Assembly (NCBI GenBank): GCA_949284985.1
Contig: CASDWY010000005.1
Span: 1 to 64,000 of the forward strand
DNA: 64,000 nucleotides
Source of the DNA: an uncultured bacterium
GTDB lineage: Bacteria > Cyanobacteriota > Vampirovibrionia > Gastranaerophilales > Gastranaerophilaceae
Reading direction: 5' to 3'
The translations under genes were made by a program, and so were the position numbers. Shown here in pieces: positions 1-9,330 of this stretch. The notes under the pieces are model-generated. The model worked only from the letters and a program-made list of their open reading frames with translations. It was not told the DNA's origin and made no database searches. The first letter of the stretch is position 1. Each line of letters opens with the position of its first letter.

Positions 1-2
1 CT

Positions 3-755
3 GAATTTGTTAATAAAACAGATTTTAATAAAAAAAGATTTAACCTGAAAAAAGCTGCTTTTACTTTAGCTGAAACTTTGATTACTCTCACTATTATCGG
101 CGTTATTGCTGCTTTAACTATTCCTACTTTAATCTCGAAATACCAAAAACACACCTATGTTGTTGGACTTAAAAAAGCCTACTCTCAACTTCAAAATGCT
201 ATGAAGATGATTCCTATTACTCAAGGCTGCCCTCCTGGGGATTTTGACTGTGTTGGGTGGAATGAATATGGGCACTATGATGAAAATGGGCAATGGGTTA
301 GTGACGTAACAAACATTGAGGGGCAGGAGTTTAATGGAAATATACACAACAAACAGACATATCTTCTCTCTAAACAGTTCAAAATTAATAAATTGTGTTA
401 TGAAAATTCAAATGATAAAATGTGTGAACAAGCTCGTAATAACATGCATATGGGTTCCTATCCAATAATTATTACAAATGATGGAACGGCATATAGTACT
501 TTTTATGGGTACGCAGTAGTTGATGTAAATGGTAGTCAAGGACCTAACAAAGATGGCAGAGACATATTTTACTTTTCTTTTTCTAATGATTACGCAGTAA
601 TACCTTGGGGATCAAAATTGTATGCTGATTTGTTCGATTCAAGATACTACTGGAGACTGTACAATACATGCAATTTCAAATCATTAGATTATGGCAATTG
701 GGATGCACGCTACTGCACAGGACGGGTGCTTGAAGAAGATGCGATGAATTATTAA
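3..755 (+). CDS. type IV pilin-like / pseudopilin protein (5' end outside window)
   Basis: The reading frame is open to the window edge, so the gene is 5'-partial; the TTG at 78 is internal to the prepilin signature and is not the start. The visible N terminus has basic residues, then A|FTLAETLITL, then a hydrophobic run ending IIGVIAALTIPTLI. This is the class III signal read by prepilin peptidase, with the conserved Glu at +5 of the mature protein. The rest is a Tyr/Trp/Cys-rich globular domain of about 200 residues, as expected for a minor pilin or type II secretion pseudopilin. No pilus assembly genes are adjacent, so the partner system is unknown. The fold class is well supported; the exact role is not. 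Confidence 0.85.
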   Translation, partial: EFVNKTDFNKKRFNLKKAAFTLAETLITLTIIGVIAALTIPTLISKYQKHTYVVGLKKAYSQLQNAMKMIPITQGCPPGDFDCVGWNEYGHYDENGQWVSDVTNIEGQEFNGNIHNKQTYLLSKQFKINKLCYENSNDKMCEQARNNMHMGSYPIIITNDGTAYSTFYGYAVVDVNGSQGPNKDGRDIFYFSFSNDYAVIPWGSKLYADLFDSRYYWRLYNTCNFKSLDYGNWDARYCTGRVLEEDAMNY

Positions 756-779
756 TTCATGGGACAATAATTCCATAAA

Positions 780-1868
780 TTATAAACAACATTGAGAGAT
801 AATCAGATTACTCAGCAAAAAACCTTTGTCTGAAAGTGCATATCCTTTAGGTGTTTTGTAAAGATGTCCCGTATCTAAAAATTTTACTACTGAATCACCA
901 TGCATACGATTGAAATCATAATCAAATTCTGTTTTTAGTTCGTTTACATCTATACCCTCAGACTTGCGAAATCCCAAAAAAATCTTCTCTTGACGTTTAT
1001 CTTCCTTACTTAATAAAATTTTGTTTTGTTTTTTACAAGGATTTTTTATATACAAATCCAAATCTACTTGATTTTCATACCTAATATTATTTTCATACCC
1101 ATGCGCACCACAACCAAAACCATAGTACGTATTAGCATTCCAATAATTTAAATTATGTCTGGAGAAATAATTTTCACGAGCAAAATTGCTTATTTCGTAC
1201 TTATCATACCCTGCGTATCTTAAAACATCTCCTGCAAGAAGATACATATCTGCTTGCAGGTCATCATCTGGAAGATTTTTCGGTTGTTTTTCAAAAAAAC
1301 AAGTTCCCTCTTCAATTTTTAAGCCATAAAGTGATATGTGCTCCACACCTAAACTAATTGCTCGTTTTAAATCCTCCTCGAAAAAAGCCAAAGACTGTCC
1401 AGGAAGTCCATATATTAAATCCAGGCTAATATTTTCAAAACCTGCCTTTCTTGCATTTTTAACCGCTTTTTCAATATCCAATGGTGTATGCAAACGCCCT
1501 ATAATCTTAAGAGTCTTTTCGTCAAATGTTTGTGCGCCAATACTTAAACGATTTATTCCTTTTTCTCTAAGCTTGGATAAATACTCCTGCTTTAGATTAT
1601 TTGGGTTTACCTCAAATGTAACCTCTGCATCTGTATCAAACTCAAATTTATCCATTATAGAAGATACTTCTTGAATACTTAACAACGACGGTGTTCCACC
1701 ACCAAAATATAAAGTTTTTATCAATTCTCGCTGATAAAACTCTTTTATCTCGCTTAGCAGGGCCTCAACATATTCTTTTTTTCTTTGAAGTTTACAGTAA
1801 GAAACAAATGCACAATAATTGCACTTTTGTACACAAAAAGGAATATGAATATAAACATTATTAGTCAT
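780..1868 (-). CDS. hemW: HemW / HemN-like radical SAM protein
   Basis: This 362-aa protein starts with IHIPFCVQKCNYCAF, which contains the CX3CX2C cluster motif of radical SAM enzymes, followed by YFGGGTPSLL (the GGTP motif) and SIGAQTFDEKTLKIIGR, both typical of the HemN/HemW family. The length fits HemW (about 370-380 aa), a heme chaperone, rather than the longer HemN coproporphyrinogen dehydrogenase. The C-terminal winged-helix-like part is present. The gene converges on the upstream pilin gene. No Shine-Dalgarno precedes the ATG, and an extended -10-like TGTGATAAT lies only a few bases upstream, so the mRNA may be leaderless. HemW versus HemN is assigned on length and the short N terminus. 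Confidence 0.85.
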   Translation of the reverse strand: MTNNVYIHIPFCVQKCNYCAFVSYCKLQRKKEYVEALLSEIKEFYQRELIKTLYFGGGTPSLLSIQEVSSIMDKFEFDTDAEVTFEVNPNNLKQEYLSKLREKGINRLSIGAQTFDEKTLKIIGRLHTPLDIEKAVKNARKAGFENISLDLIYGLPGQSLAFFEEDLKRAISLGVEHISLYGLKIEEGTCFFEKQPKNLPDDDLQADMYLLAGDVLRYAGYDKYEISNFARENYFSRHNLNYWNANTYYGFGCGAHGYENNIRYENQVDLDLYIKNPCKKQNKILLSKEDKRQEKIFLGFRKSEGIDVNELKTEFDYDFNRMHGDSVVKFLDTGHLYKTPKGYALSDKGFLLSNLIISQCCL

Positions 1869-1960
1869 AAAAAAATATTATCACAATTAGCCACTGCGGG
1901 GAATGTAGTTTTTTAGGATTTGGGCAAGCATTAAAAAGTAATTTATATAGGAGAAAAATT

Positions 1961-2374
1961 ATGCAGAGCTACCCAAATGTAACATTCAACACAAATCGAG
2001 CAAAAGATTTTTTTCTGGACAAAATTTCTTTCACAATAGGTCCGGTAGAATTAAAAAACATGATAAAAAATGACTTAAATCACTTTAATTTAATCGACCT
2101 TAGAAGTTATCAAGACTATATTGACGGGCATATTCCATATGCAACACATCTTCCGCCTGAAGAACTTGAGCAACATTGGAATATGTTTGACAAAGACAAA
2201 ATAAATATTGTTTATTGTTATAATCCTTTCTGTCACCTTGCCGCAAAAAACGCTGTACTAATCGCTGAAAAAGGCTATCCTGTTATGGAGCTTTGCGGAG
2301 GATATTATGCCTGGAAAGACTTTTTTAACTTCGATATTGTTACAACTGATGCTGAAACTGAACACGATTTATAA
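1961..2374 (+). CDS. single-domain rhodanese-like protein
   Basis: A 137-aa protein with the rhodanese fold pattern: FNLIDLRSYQDYIDGHIPYATHLP (the D-R-x-x-x-D-Y-x-x-G-H-I-P signature) and an active-site loop CYNPFCHLA with the nucleophilic Cys, followed by AAKNAVLIAEKGYPVMELCGGYYAW. Such proteins move sulfane sulfur via a Cys persulfide. An AGGAG Shine-Dalgarno lies 8 nt before the ATG. A strong terminator follows, so it is probably monocistronic, though hydE and cysK lie just downstream and both relate to sulfur chemistry. The substrate is unknown. Confidence 0.85.
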   Translation: MQSYPNVTFNTNRAKDFFLDKISFTIGPVELKNMIKNDLNHFNLIDLRSYQDYIDGHIPYATHLPPEELEQHWNMFDKDKINIVYCYNPFCHLAAKNAVLIAEKGYPVMELCGGYYAWKDFFNFDIVTTDAETEHDL

Positions 2375-2378
2375 AAAT

Positions 2379-2404
2379 AGCCCGCCTTACTTGGCGGGTT
2401 TTTG
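2379..2404 (+). terminator. intrinsic terminator after the rhodanese gene
   Basis: The stem CCCGCC/GGCGGG (2381-2386 with 2393-2398) and loop TTACTT are followed by a T run. The T run overlaps the -35 box (TTGCAA) of the next promoter. Confidence 0.85.
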
Positions 2405-2430
2405 CAAAAGTTCCCCTTATAGATTATAAT
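2402..2430 (+). promoter_or_regulatory. promoter of hydE, predicted leaderless
   Basis: TTGCAA at 2402-2407, a 17-nt spacer and TATAAT at 2425-2430. The ATG of hydE begins 6 nt after the -10 box and there is no Shine-Dalgarno, so transcription should start at or next to the A of the start codon. Confidence 0.7.
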
Positions 2431-2436
2431 CAGCTT

Positions 2437-3477
2437 ATGAATAATTTAATTTTGAAAGCTGAAAAAACACATTCACTAAACAAAGAAGAAATTACATCTA
2501 TTCTATCCAACAACAATATAGACAATGTGCTTTTTTCATCAGCAGATCGCGTAAGACAAAAATATGTTGGAAATGAAATTTATTTGCGTGCATTAATTGA
2601 ATTCTCAAATATATGCCAAAACAATTGTCTATATTGTGGGTTAAGAGCACAAAACTCTCAAATACAAAGGTATGCATTGACAGAAGAAAAACTTATTTCC
2701 ACTGCTCAAATTGCAATAGATGCAGGATTTAAGACTATAGTTTTACAATCTGGTGAAAGCTCAGCAATTAGTACAAAAACCTTGTGCAAAATTATAAAAA
2801 AAATAAAACAAAACGACATAGCAATTACTTTGAGCATTGGTGAAAAAGAATATAATGAATACAAAGATTTAAAAAATGCAGGAGCTGATAGATTTTTATT
2901 ACGCATTGAAACATCAGACAAAAATCTTTACAAAAAGCTCCATCCAAATATGGATTTTGATAACAGAATCAGATGCCTTAAAAACATAAAAGAGCTTGGT
3001 TATGAAACAGGAACCGGCTGCCTTGTAGGTTTGCCTGGACAAAGCATTGGCTCCTTGGCTGACGATATTCTGTTTTTTAAATCTATTGATGCAGATATGA
3101 TTGGAATAGGTCCTTTTATTCCTCACCCTCAAACTCCCCTATGCACAGAAAGTAAAGGGAGTTTAATAACTGCTTTAAAAGTTATGGCATTAACAAGACT
3201 GCTTCTCCCTTTTTCTAATATTCCTGCCACTACTGCAATGGAAACAATTGAAGCACAAGGACAACTTAAAGCTTTGCAATGTGGTGCTAACGTTATAATG
3301 CCAAACGTCACTGATGAAGTCTATCGCAATAAATACGAAATTTATCCAAACAAATCTGCTTGCGGCACTACAATCAATAACTTTAAAAAAATACTTGCTT
3401 GCAAATATGCACCAACAGGGCGTACAATAAAAATGTCCAAAGGTAATAGCTTAAATTACACAAAAAAACACAGATAA
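2437..3477 (+). CDS. hydE: HydE-like [FeFe]-hydrogenase H-cluster maturase (radical SAM)
   Basis: A 346-aa radical SAM protein. ALIEFSNICQNNCLYCGLR carries the CX3CX2C cluster site in the sequence setting seen in HydE (F-x-N-x-C-x-N-x-C-x-Y-C-G-L/I-R). It is followed by RYALTEEKLISTAQIAIDAGF and TIVLQSGE, and later GTGCLVGLPGQS. HydE acts with HydF and HydG to build the diiron subcluster of [FeFe] hydrogenase. None of the partners or the hydrogenase is in this window. The gene lies 10 nt upstream of cysK, probably in one transcript. BioB/PylB relatives are the main alternative; the order of motifs and length favour HydE. Confidence 0.8.
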   Translation: MNNLILKAEKTHSLNKEEITSILSNNNIDNVLFSSADRVRQKYVGNEIYLRALIEFSNICQNNCLYCGLRAQNSQIQRYALTEEKLISTAQIAIDAGFKTIVLQSGESSAISTKTLCKIIKKIKQNDIAITLSIGEKEYNEYKDLKNAGADRFLLRIETSDKNLYKKLHPNMDFDNRIRCLKNIKELGYETGTGCLVGLPGQSIGSLADDILFFKSIDADMIGIGPFIPHPQTPLCTESKGSLITALKVMALTRLLLPFSNIPATTAMETIEAQGQLKALQCGANVIMPNVTDEVYRNKYEIYPNKSACGTTINNFKKILACKYAPTGRTIKMSKGNSLNYTKKHR

Positions 3478-3487
3478 AGGTGACAAC

Positions 3488-4417
3488 ATGAAGATAGCTG
3501 AAAATATTTTAGAATTAATAGGGAATACTCCCCTAGTTAAAATAACCAAACTGAATAAAAGTGGAGTTGCAACCATTGCCGCAAAACTTGAATATTTTAA
3601 CCCTGCTAACTCCGTAAAAGACAGAGTAGCATTAAACATGATAAACACTGCTGAGAAAGAAGGCTTGATTACTCCAGGGGAAACAACAATAATTGAGCCA
3701 ACAAGCGGTAATACAGGCATAGGATTAGCCCTTGTCTGTGCAGTAAAAGGATATAAGCTTATTTTAACCATGCCTGAAACTATGAGCATAGAACGAAGAC
3801 TTATGGTAAAAGCTTTTAACGCTCAAGTCGTTCTTACTGACGGTAATAAAGGAATGAGCGGTTCGATTGAAAAAGCACAAGAATTAGCTGAACAAATTCC
3901 TAACACTTTCATACCGCAACAATTTTGCAACCCTGCAAATCCGGCTGCTCACAAAGCTAAAACAGCTGAAGAAATATGGAAAGATACTGATGGTAAGGTT
4001 GATATAATAATTGCAGGCGCCGGAACAGGCGGAACAATCTCCGGTATTGCACAAGCACTTAAAAACAAAAACTCTAAAATTAAAGCAATAGCTGTAGAAC
4101 CGGCTTCCAGTGCAGTACTTTCAGGCAACCCCCCGGGCATTCATAAACTACAAGGAATTGGAGCCGGATTTATTCCTGAAACTTGTGATACATCCGTTTT
4201 GGACGAAATATTCCCTGTGTCAGACGAAAACGCTATGTCTACCGCAAGAGAACTTGCGCAAAAAGAAGGGATTTTAACAGGTATTTCCGGCGGTGCAGCT
4301 CTATATGCCGCTCTTGAAACTGCTAAAAAACCAGAAAACAAAGGAAAATTGATTGTCGTAATTCTCCCAGATTTTGGAGAACGTTATCTCAGTACAGAAC
4401 TTTTTTCAAACCTCTAA
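3488..4417 (+). CDS. cysK: cysteine synthase A (O-acetylserine sulfhydrylase)
   Basis: A 309-aa PLP enzyme making cysteine from O-acetylserine and sulfide. NPANSVKDRVALNMI contains the Schiff-base Lys; EPTSGNTGIGLAL is the substrate Asn/Ser/Thr loop; GAGTGGTISGI binds the PLP phosphate; a conserved SGG segment lies near the C terminus. The length is typical. The Shine-Dalgarno AAAGGTG precedes the ATG. It follows hydE by 10 nt, suggesting that FeS maturation and cysteine supply are co-expressed. Confidence 0.95.
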   Translation: MKIAENILELIGNTPLVKITKLNKSGVATIAAKLEYFNPANSVKDRVALNMINTAEKEGLITPGETTIIEPTSGNTGIGLALVCAVKGYKLILTMPETMSIERRLMVKAFNAQVVLTDGNKGMSGSIEKAQELAEQIPNTFIPQQFCNPANPAAHKAKTAEEIWKDTDGKVDIIIAGAGTGGTISGIAQALKNKNSKIKAIAVEPASSAVLSGNPPGIHKLQGIGAGFIPETCDTSVLDEIFPVSDENAMSTARELAQKEGILTGISGGAALYAALETAKKPENKGKLIVVILPDFGERYLSTELFSNL

Positions 4418-4424
4418 TATAAAC

Positions 4425-5549
4425 TTAAATTTTAAAAAATTTACTTACAAGTCCTTCTATTTTCTGTGCTGAATGACCATCTCCATAAGGGTTTTTCTTT
4501 ACATCAAACCGAGTTTTACTCTTTGGCTTAGAAAGTATTGCACAACTTTCTTCTATGATTCTGTCATAATCTGCTCCAACAAGTATTGAAACTCCTGCCT
4601 TGACACCTTCGGTTCGTTCTGTCTCATATCGCATAACCAATGTAGGACAACCAAACGACGGTGCTTCTTCTTGAATTCCGCCTGAATCTGTAAGTATTAG
4701 CTTTGCATTTTTCATTAAGTACACTAACATCGGATAATCTAATGGAGTCAGAAGATGTATGTTTTCTAGCATACCCAAACGCTCATTTATCTTATTTTTA
4801 ACATTTGGATTGGGGTGAACCGGTATTACAAACTTATGATCTGAATACTTTTGCGCAAGATATTTTATGGCATCAATTATACGGTCGATTCTCTCTCCAT
4901 GATTTTCTCTGCGATGCACTGTTATAAGAACAAGGTTATCATCTATGGGAACATTTTTCTCTTCAAAAAACTGTTTTGCAGATGAAATAACCTCATTTGA
5001 CAAGCAAAATAATGCATCAATAACTGTATTCCCAACAACATGTACTTTCGCTAAAGGAATATTTTCATTTAGAAGCGCCTTTTTGTTAACTTCCGTAGGT
5101 GCAAAGTGCAACTCAGTAATTCTTGATGCCATCTGGCGCATAGCTTCTTCCGGAAATGGTTCAAATAAATCATAAGAACGCAAACCTGCCTCTACATGAA
5201 AAACAGGTACTTTATTATAAAAACTAACTAACGCCCCGGTTAAAACAGAAATTGTATCTCCCTGCACAACAGTAGCATCTAATTTATTCCTTGAAAATAC
5301 GTCTTGAAGTTTATTCAAAATTCTGGCTTGAACCTCTGCCAAACCTTGGTTTTCTTTCATCACATCTAAATTTACATCTGCTTTAAGTCCAAAATATGAA
5401 AGCGTCTGATTAGAAAGCTCTTTCTGCTGCTCTGTATTGCATATTATTACATTGTACTTTTCAGGGTACTTTTTTAATTCCAAAATAACAGGTGCAAGTT
5501 TTATTACTTCCGGACGAGTTCCAAAAACAAATAATATATTTTTAGTCAT
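4425..5549 (-). CDS. wecB: UDP-N-acetylglucosamine 2-epimerase (non-hydrolysing)
   Basis: A 374-aa protein of the WecB/MnaA family, which interconverts UDP-GlcNAc and UDP-ManNAc for surface polysaccharides. It starts ILFVFGTRPEVIKLAPVI (family N-terminal signature). It also has VVQGDTISVL, HVEAGLRSYD, ITVHRRENHGERI, LLTPLDYPMLVYLM and LTDSGGIQEEAPSFGCPTLVMR, all hallmarks of the two Rossmann domains. The flippase gene starts just upstream on the same strand with a 10-nt gap, so the two form a polysaccharide export unit. Confidence 0.95.
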   Translation of the reverse strand: MTKNILFVFGTRPEVIKLAPVILELKKYPEKYNVIICNTEQQKELSNQTLSYFGLKADVNLDVMKENQGLAEVQARILNKLQDVFSRNKLDATVVQGDTISVLTGALVSFYNKVPVFHVEAGLRSYDLFEPFPEEAMRQMASRITELHFAPTEVNKKALLNENIPLAKVHVVGNTVIDALFCLSNEVISSAKQFFEEKNVPIDDNLVLITVHRRENHGERIDRIIDAIKYLAQKYSDHKFVIPVHPNPNVKNKINERLGMLENIHLLTPLDYPMLVYLMKNAKLILTDSGGIQEEAPSFGCPTLVMRYETERTEGVKAGVSILVGADYDRIIEESCAILSKPKSKTRFDVKKNPYGDGHSAQKIEGLVSKFFKI

Positions 5550-5559
5550 AATTTTAACC

Positions 5560-7020
5560 TTATACTATATACTTATTATCTTTTTTAAAATGGCGTATAA
5601 TGCCGAACGTTATAAAGTATATCACAAGCAAAATAGTCATTTGTACCCAAGGGTGAATAAAATTATAAACTTGAAAAACTTTATACAATGCCAACATAGG
5701 TATAAAACACACAACTATATGCATAATTCTCCTATATGGTATAAGCCATTCTAATCCCGGCATAACAATTATAATACTTGCCAGAAAATATAGTGCGTTA
5801 GTAATAAGTGAAGCTACTCCTGCACCAACTATACCAACCCTCAATATTAAAATATAATTTAAACCAACTCCAATAACTCCGGTAATAACCTTTATTATAG
5901 TATTAATGTAAGTTTTTTTGCACAACATATATTGCATAGTTGTATACTCTGCAAGACTTAAGAAAAAGCAAGCCCAAGAAAGATAAGGGATAAGTATATA
6001 GGCGTCGTGAAACTTAACATTAGCTAACATTGTTATATCCTTTGCGTACAAGGAAGATAAAACAATCAACGGAAGAGAAACTAAAAAATAATACCCTGTA
6101 AGCTTGGATATAATTGGTCTAACATCTTTTTTATCTTCATACATATTTATGATTCGGGGAAACGCCGCAATGGTAAAAACAGCAAACAATGTCATCAAAA
6201 TTGGGAATGTAAGACTATAACCGACCCCAACAATGCCTGCTTCTGCAAATCCTTTTAAATGTTGAAGAATAAGCTTATTACTCTGTGTAATAAACCACAT
6301 ACTTGTGGAGGCTATCGATATTGGTATACCGTATTTAATAATAGATAACAAAGTCGATAAAGAAATGGGTTCTAATTTAAAATGCTTTAAAATATTACTT
6401 TGGTAAATCAGCAAAATATCTATAAGAGATATAGAAATTGCCATACCCCACAAAATAGAGGCTCCACCAAGATGTAAATATTTAATTATAATAACTGAAA
6501 TTACTATGGTCAAAATTTGGTTAACTATTGTTGAAATAGTAAATGCACTAGGTTTAATTTGTGCTCTCAAAATTTGAAACAACAATGCACGTATTGCAAC
6601 AGGTATAGTCAAAAAGACAATTCCCATAAACAAAGAAGGAGGAATGCTAAAAAATACATAAAAATTATGCCTAAAAATAAAAGCAGTTAAAAATAAAAAG
6701 AAAATATTAGCACTTAAAAGCATAACCAATATAGATAAATAATTGGAGATTTTATCATGCATTTGATGTTCTCTGAAGAACCTAAGCCCACTAAGTCCTA
6801 CCCAATCTGAAAAGACAACACACAAAAAAGATAAAACAGCAACGGACACAATATAAAGCCCATATTCTTCTCTAGAAAGTAAGTTTGTATAAATTGGAAT
6901 AAGAACCGTATTACCAAGCAAACCACAAAGTTTTGAAGGAGCATATTTTAACATATCTTTAAAAATTTCCTTCATAGGAATAGCCACTTCAGTAATATAT
7001 TTATTTACATTCTCACTCAT
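5560..7020 (-). CDS. polysaccharide biosynthesis flippase (Wzx/MVF-like membrane protein)
   Basis: A 486-aa protein with about 12-14 hydrophobic segments across its length and an N terminus (MLKYAPSKLCGLLGNTVLIPIYTNLLSREEYGLY) typical of O-antigen/polysaccharide flippases. In such proteins a charged loop containing the E-Y-G motif follows TM1-2. It probably moves an undecaprenyl-linked oligosaccharide across the inner membrane. It is co-directional with wecB immediately downstream. GAGAG serves as ribosome binding site. The substrate cannot be told from sequence. Confidence 0.85.
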   Translation of the reverse strand: MSENVNKYITEVAIPMKEIFKDMLKYAPSKLCGLLGNTVLIPIYTNLLSREEYGLYIVSVAVLSFLCVVFSDWVGLSGLRFFREHQMHDKISNYLSILVMLLSANIFFLFLTAFIFRHNFYVFFSIPPSLFMGIVFLTIPVAIRALLFQILRAQIKPSAFTISTIVNQILTIVISVIIIKYLHLGGASILWGMAISISLIDILLIYQSNILKHFKLEPISLSTLLSIIKYGIPISIASTSMWFITQSNKLILQHLKGFAEAGIVGVGYSLTFPILMTLFAVFTIAAFPRIINMYEDKKDVRPIISKLTGYYFLVSLPLIVLSSLYAKDITMLANVKFHDAYILIPYLSWACFFLSLAEYTTMQYMLCKKTYINTIIKVITGVIGVGLNYILILRVGIVGAGVASLITNALYFLASIIIVMPGLEWLIPYRRIMHIVVCFIPMLALYKVFQVYNFIHPWVQMTILLVIYFITFGIIRHFKKDNKYIV

Positions 7021-7212
7021 AAACTCTCAATACTTTGTTAAATTGAACTCACCACAGAATAATACCATATAATTGTTTTAAAAAAAAGTTATTAATATTA
7101 TAGATAAAGGAATAACAAATAATTGTTTTGTGACAGACATAATTTCTTGATTTTTTAATTAATTAGTGATACGTTAATAAAGCAATTAAAAAAGCTTTAC
7201 AATATATATTCT

Positions 7213-7285
<73 letters not shown>

Positions 7286-7492
7286 GTTTTTACTACCCTC
7301 TTAGATATTCCGGCTTATACAACACTTTTTTTTGATATTTAGTAAACATATTTGAGGTCTAATGAGATTAAAGCACTTTCTATCATATTTATGATTTTGT
7401 GAACTTCTAATACTTTTGAATGAATACAGCTTAGAAAAATTAAACTATAATTAGCTTGTTTAGTATTAAAATTTTAATAGAAAGGATTTCTT

Positions 7493-8065
7493 ATGGATCA
7501 AAACACAATTATTATCGGTGTAGTTGCGGTAGTATTAATTCTTCTTTACGTAATGTACACTTCTCTTATTCAAAAAAGGAATAAAGTATCAGAAGCGTTT
7601 TCAGCAATAGACGTTCAATTGGAAAAAAGATACGATTTAATTCCTAATATTTTGCAAATTGCACAAAAATATATGGAACACGAAAAAACTCTTTTAGAAG
7701 AAATTACGAATTTAAGAACACAAGCAATGAATCTTCCCAAAGACCTTAGCAATATAGCTGAAAAAATTTCATTAGACACTCAAATTGCTTCAAAGATGGG
7801 TCAATTTATGGTTGCGGTTGAAAATTATCCAGATATCAAGGCTAATCAAACAATGATTACAGCGATGCAAACATATAATGAAGTGGAAGCGCATATTGCT
7901 GCTGCTAGAAGATTTTATAATGCGGCGGCTCTTGAGCTTAAAAATGCTGTTGAAATATTCCCATCTTCTGTTCTTGCAAGCATGCTAAATATTAAAGCAG
8001 TTGACTTCTTCAAAGCAGAAGAACAAGCTAAAAAAGCTGTTAGTGCAAACGATTATCTAAAATAG
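7493..8065 (+). CDS. lemA: LemA family protein
   Basis: A 190-aa protein with one N-terminal membrane segment (about residues 6-24) followed by the LemA signature: NKVSEAFSAIDVQLEKRYDLIPNIL, a long helical region, and AARRFYNAAALELKNAVEIFPSSV. LemA proteins are membrane-anchored helical bundles of unclear function. AAAGGA precedes the ATG. The next gene starts 9 nt later and encodes a DUF3137 protein; this pairing recurs in bacteria and suggests one membrane complex. Confidence 0.93.
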   Translation: MDQNTIIIGVVAVVLILLYVMYTSLIQKRNKVSEAFSAIDVQLEKRYDLIPNILQIAQKYMEHEKTLLEEITNLRTQAMNLPKDLSNIAEKISLDTQIASKMGQFMVAVENYPDIKANQTMITAMQTYNEVEAHIAAARRFYNAAALELKNAVEIFPSSVLASMLNIKAVDFFKAEEQAKKAVSANDYLK

Positions 8066-8074
8066 GGGGTATAA

Positions 8075-8995
8075 ATGGATTCATCTGCTCAATATATTGA
8101 AATAGAAAATAAATTTAAAAATCAATTTTATAACTACCTAACTCCAATATTAAAAGAATTTGAACCAGAAAGAAAAAAAAGAATTGGATATATTATATTA
8201 ACTATAGTTCTGACAATTATAGCTGCTATAGTGTCCTGTTTTTATTTTGCTTACTATGAGTTTTCAGGTTTTGTTGTTGTCGCATGTGTTGCAGTAATAG
8301 CTGTTATAATAAAGACATTTGAGAAAAAAATCAAAAACCAAGTTATGCCGCATATTGGCAAATGCTTCGGTGATTTGACCTGGCTAGATTGCAACAATTA
8401 CATCATTGAGGGATTAAAAGAATCTAATCTACTGGCTTATTATACAAGCAGTTTTACAGATGATGTTTTTGTTGGTTCGCATAATGGTGTACAATTTGAA
8501 ATTGCAGAGTCCAAACATACAAAAACTAGTCGTGACCGCGATGGAAAAAGAGTTACCGAAACGGTCTTTAATGGTGTTATTATAAGATGTGCAATGAATA
8601 AAAACTTTACAGGTAATACTATAATAGTACCGGATTCTCTATTACACATTTCACCTAAGTTTAAATTAAAACGAACAACATTGGAAGATGTCAATTTTGA
8701 AAAGAAATACGATGTATTTACTAATGATGAAGTAGAAGCAAGATACTTAATTACAACAGCATTTATGGAAAGATTGAATAACATAAAAGTAGCGTTTAAT
8801 ACAAATAATATATCTTGTGCGTTCTATGGGGACTCTATTTATATAGGAATGAGCTTACGTAAAAACTTATTTTCGATTGGAGCCCTAAATAAAGATATTT
8901 GTGACTTTGATCAATTTTATAATATGTTTAAAGAAATTTTGTCCATAATCAAGTTAATTGACTACTTTAAATTAGATCAACAAACCAGATTATAA
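8075..8995 (+). CDS. DUF3137 family membrane protein
   Basis: A 306-aa protein with two adjacent membrane helices at about residues 34-82. They are followed by a soluble domain containing FVGSHNGVQFEIAE, then a charged loop with two Arg-Asp repeats, VFNGVIIRCAMNKNFTGNTIIVPDS and FEKKYDVFTNDEVEARYLIT, which match the DUF3137 pattern. The function is unknown. It forms a two-gene operon with lemA (GGGGGT Shine-Dalgarno, 9-nt gap), flanked by tRNA genes on both sides. Confidence 0.8.
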   Translation: MDSSAQYIEIENKFKNQFYNYLTPILKEFEPERKKRIGYIILTIVLTIIAAIVSCFYFAYYEFSGFVVVACVAVIAVIIKTFEKKIKNQVMPHIGKCFGDLTWLDCNNYIIEGLKESNLLAYYTSSFTDDVFVGSHNGVQFEIAESKHTKTSRDRDGKRVTETVFNGVIIRCAMNKNFTGNTIIVPDSLLHISPKFKLKRTTLEDVNFEKKYDVFTNDEVEARYLITTAFMERLNNIKVAFNTNNISCAFYGDSIYIGMSLRKNLFSIGALNKDICDFDQFYNMFKEILSIIKLIDYFKLDQQTRL

Positions 8996-9042
8996 TTATA
9001 AAGAAAATGAACAAATCTACTTAGCAAATATCAGAAAAAATA

Positions 9043-9070
9043 TTGACAGACAAGATTCATTTGGTAAGAT
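9043..9070 (+). promoter_or_regulatory. promoter of tRNA-Ala
   Basis: TTGACA at 9043-9048, a 16-nt spacer and TAAGAT at 9065-9070, 15 nt before the tRNA. The -35 box is a perfect consensus. Confidence 0.75.
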
Positions 9071-9085
9071 AGAAATAAGTTCAAA

Positions 9086-9161
9086 GGGGGCTTAGCTCAG
9101 TTGGTAGAGCATCTGCTTTGCACGCAGAGGGTCAGGAGTTCGAATCTCCTAGCCTCCACCA
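9086..9161 (+). tRNA. tRNA-Ala (anticodon TGC)
   Basis: Acceptor GGGGGCT/AGCCTCC, anticodon loop TTTGCAC between CTGC-type stems, T loop AGTTCGAATCT, discriminator A, and a genomically encoded CCA at 9159-9161. Confidence 0.95.
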
Positions 9162-9171
9162 TTATAAATAT

Positions 9172-9206
9172 AGGCGATTTTAGCAATAGGCTGAAACGCC
9201 TTTTTT
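9172..9206 (+). terminator. intrinsic terminator after tRNA-Ala
   Basis: The stem of GGCG (9173-9176) with CGCC (9197-9200) is extended by an inner TTTTAGC/GCTGAAA helix with one bulge and followed by six T's. Confidence 0.75.
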
Positions 9207-9330
9207 ATTTTAGGATTTATTAAAAATTTATTGAAATTGCAGTTAAACTATTTCTTGACGATTTTGCAAAAATATGAGATAATCAATCAAATGGTTATTA
9301 TTATTTATGGGAAAAGGATAAGGTGGTAGT

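Noticed and set aside
78-80. TTG as start of the first gene
   Set aside because: It lies inside the prepilin signature; the frame stays open to the window edge, so the gene starts upstream of the window.
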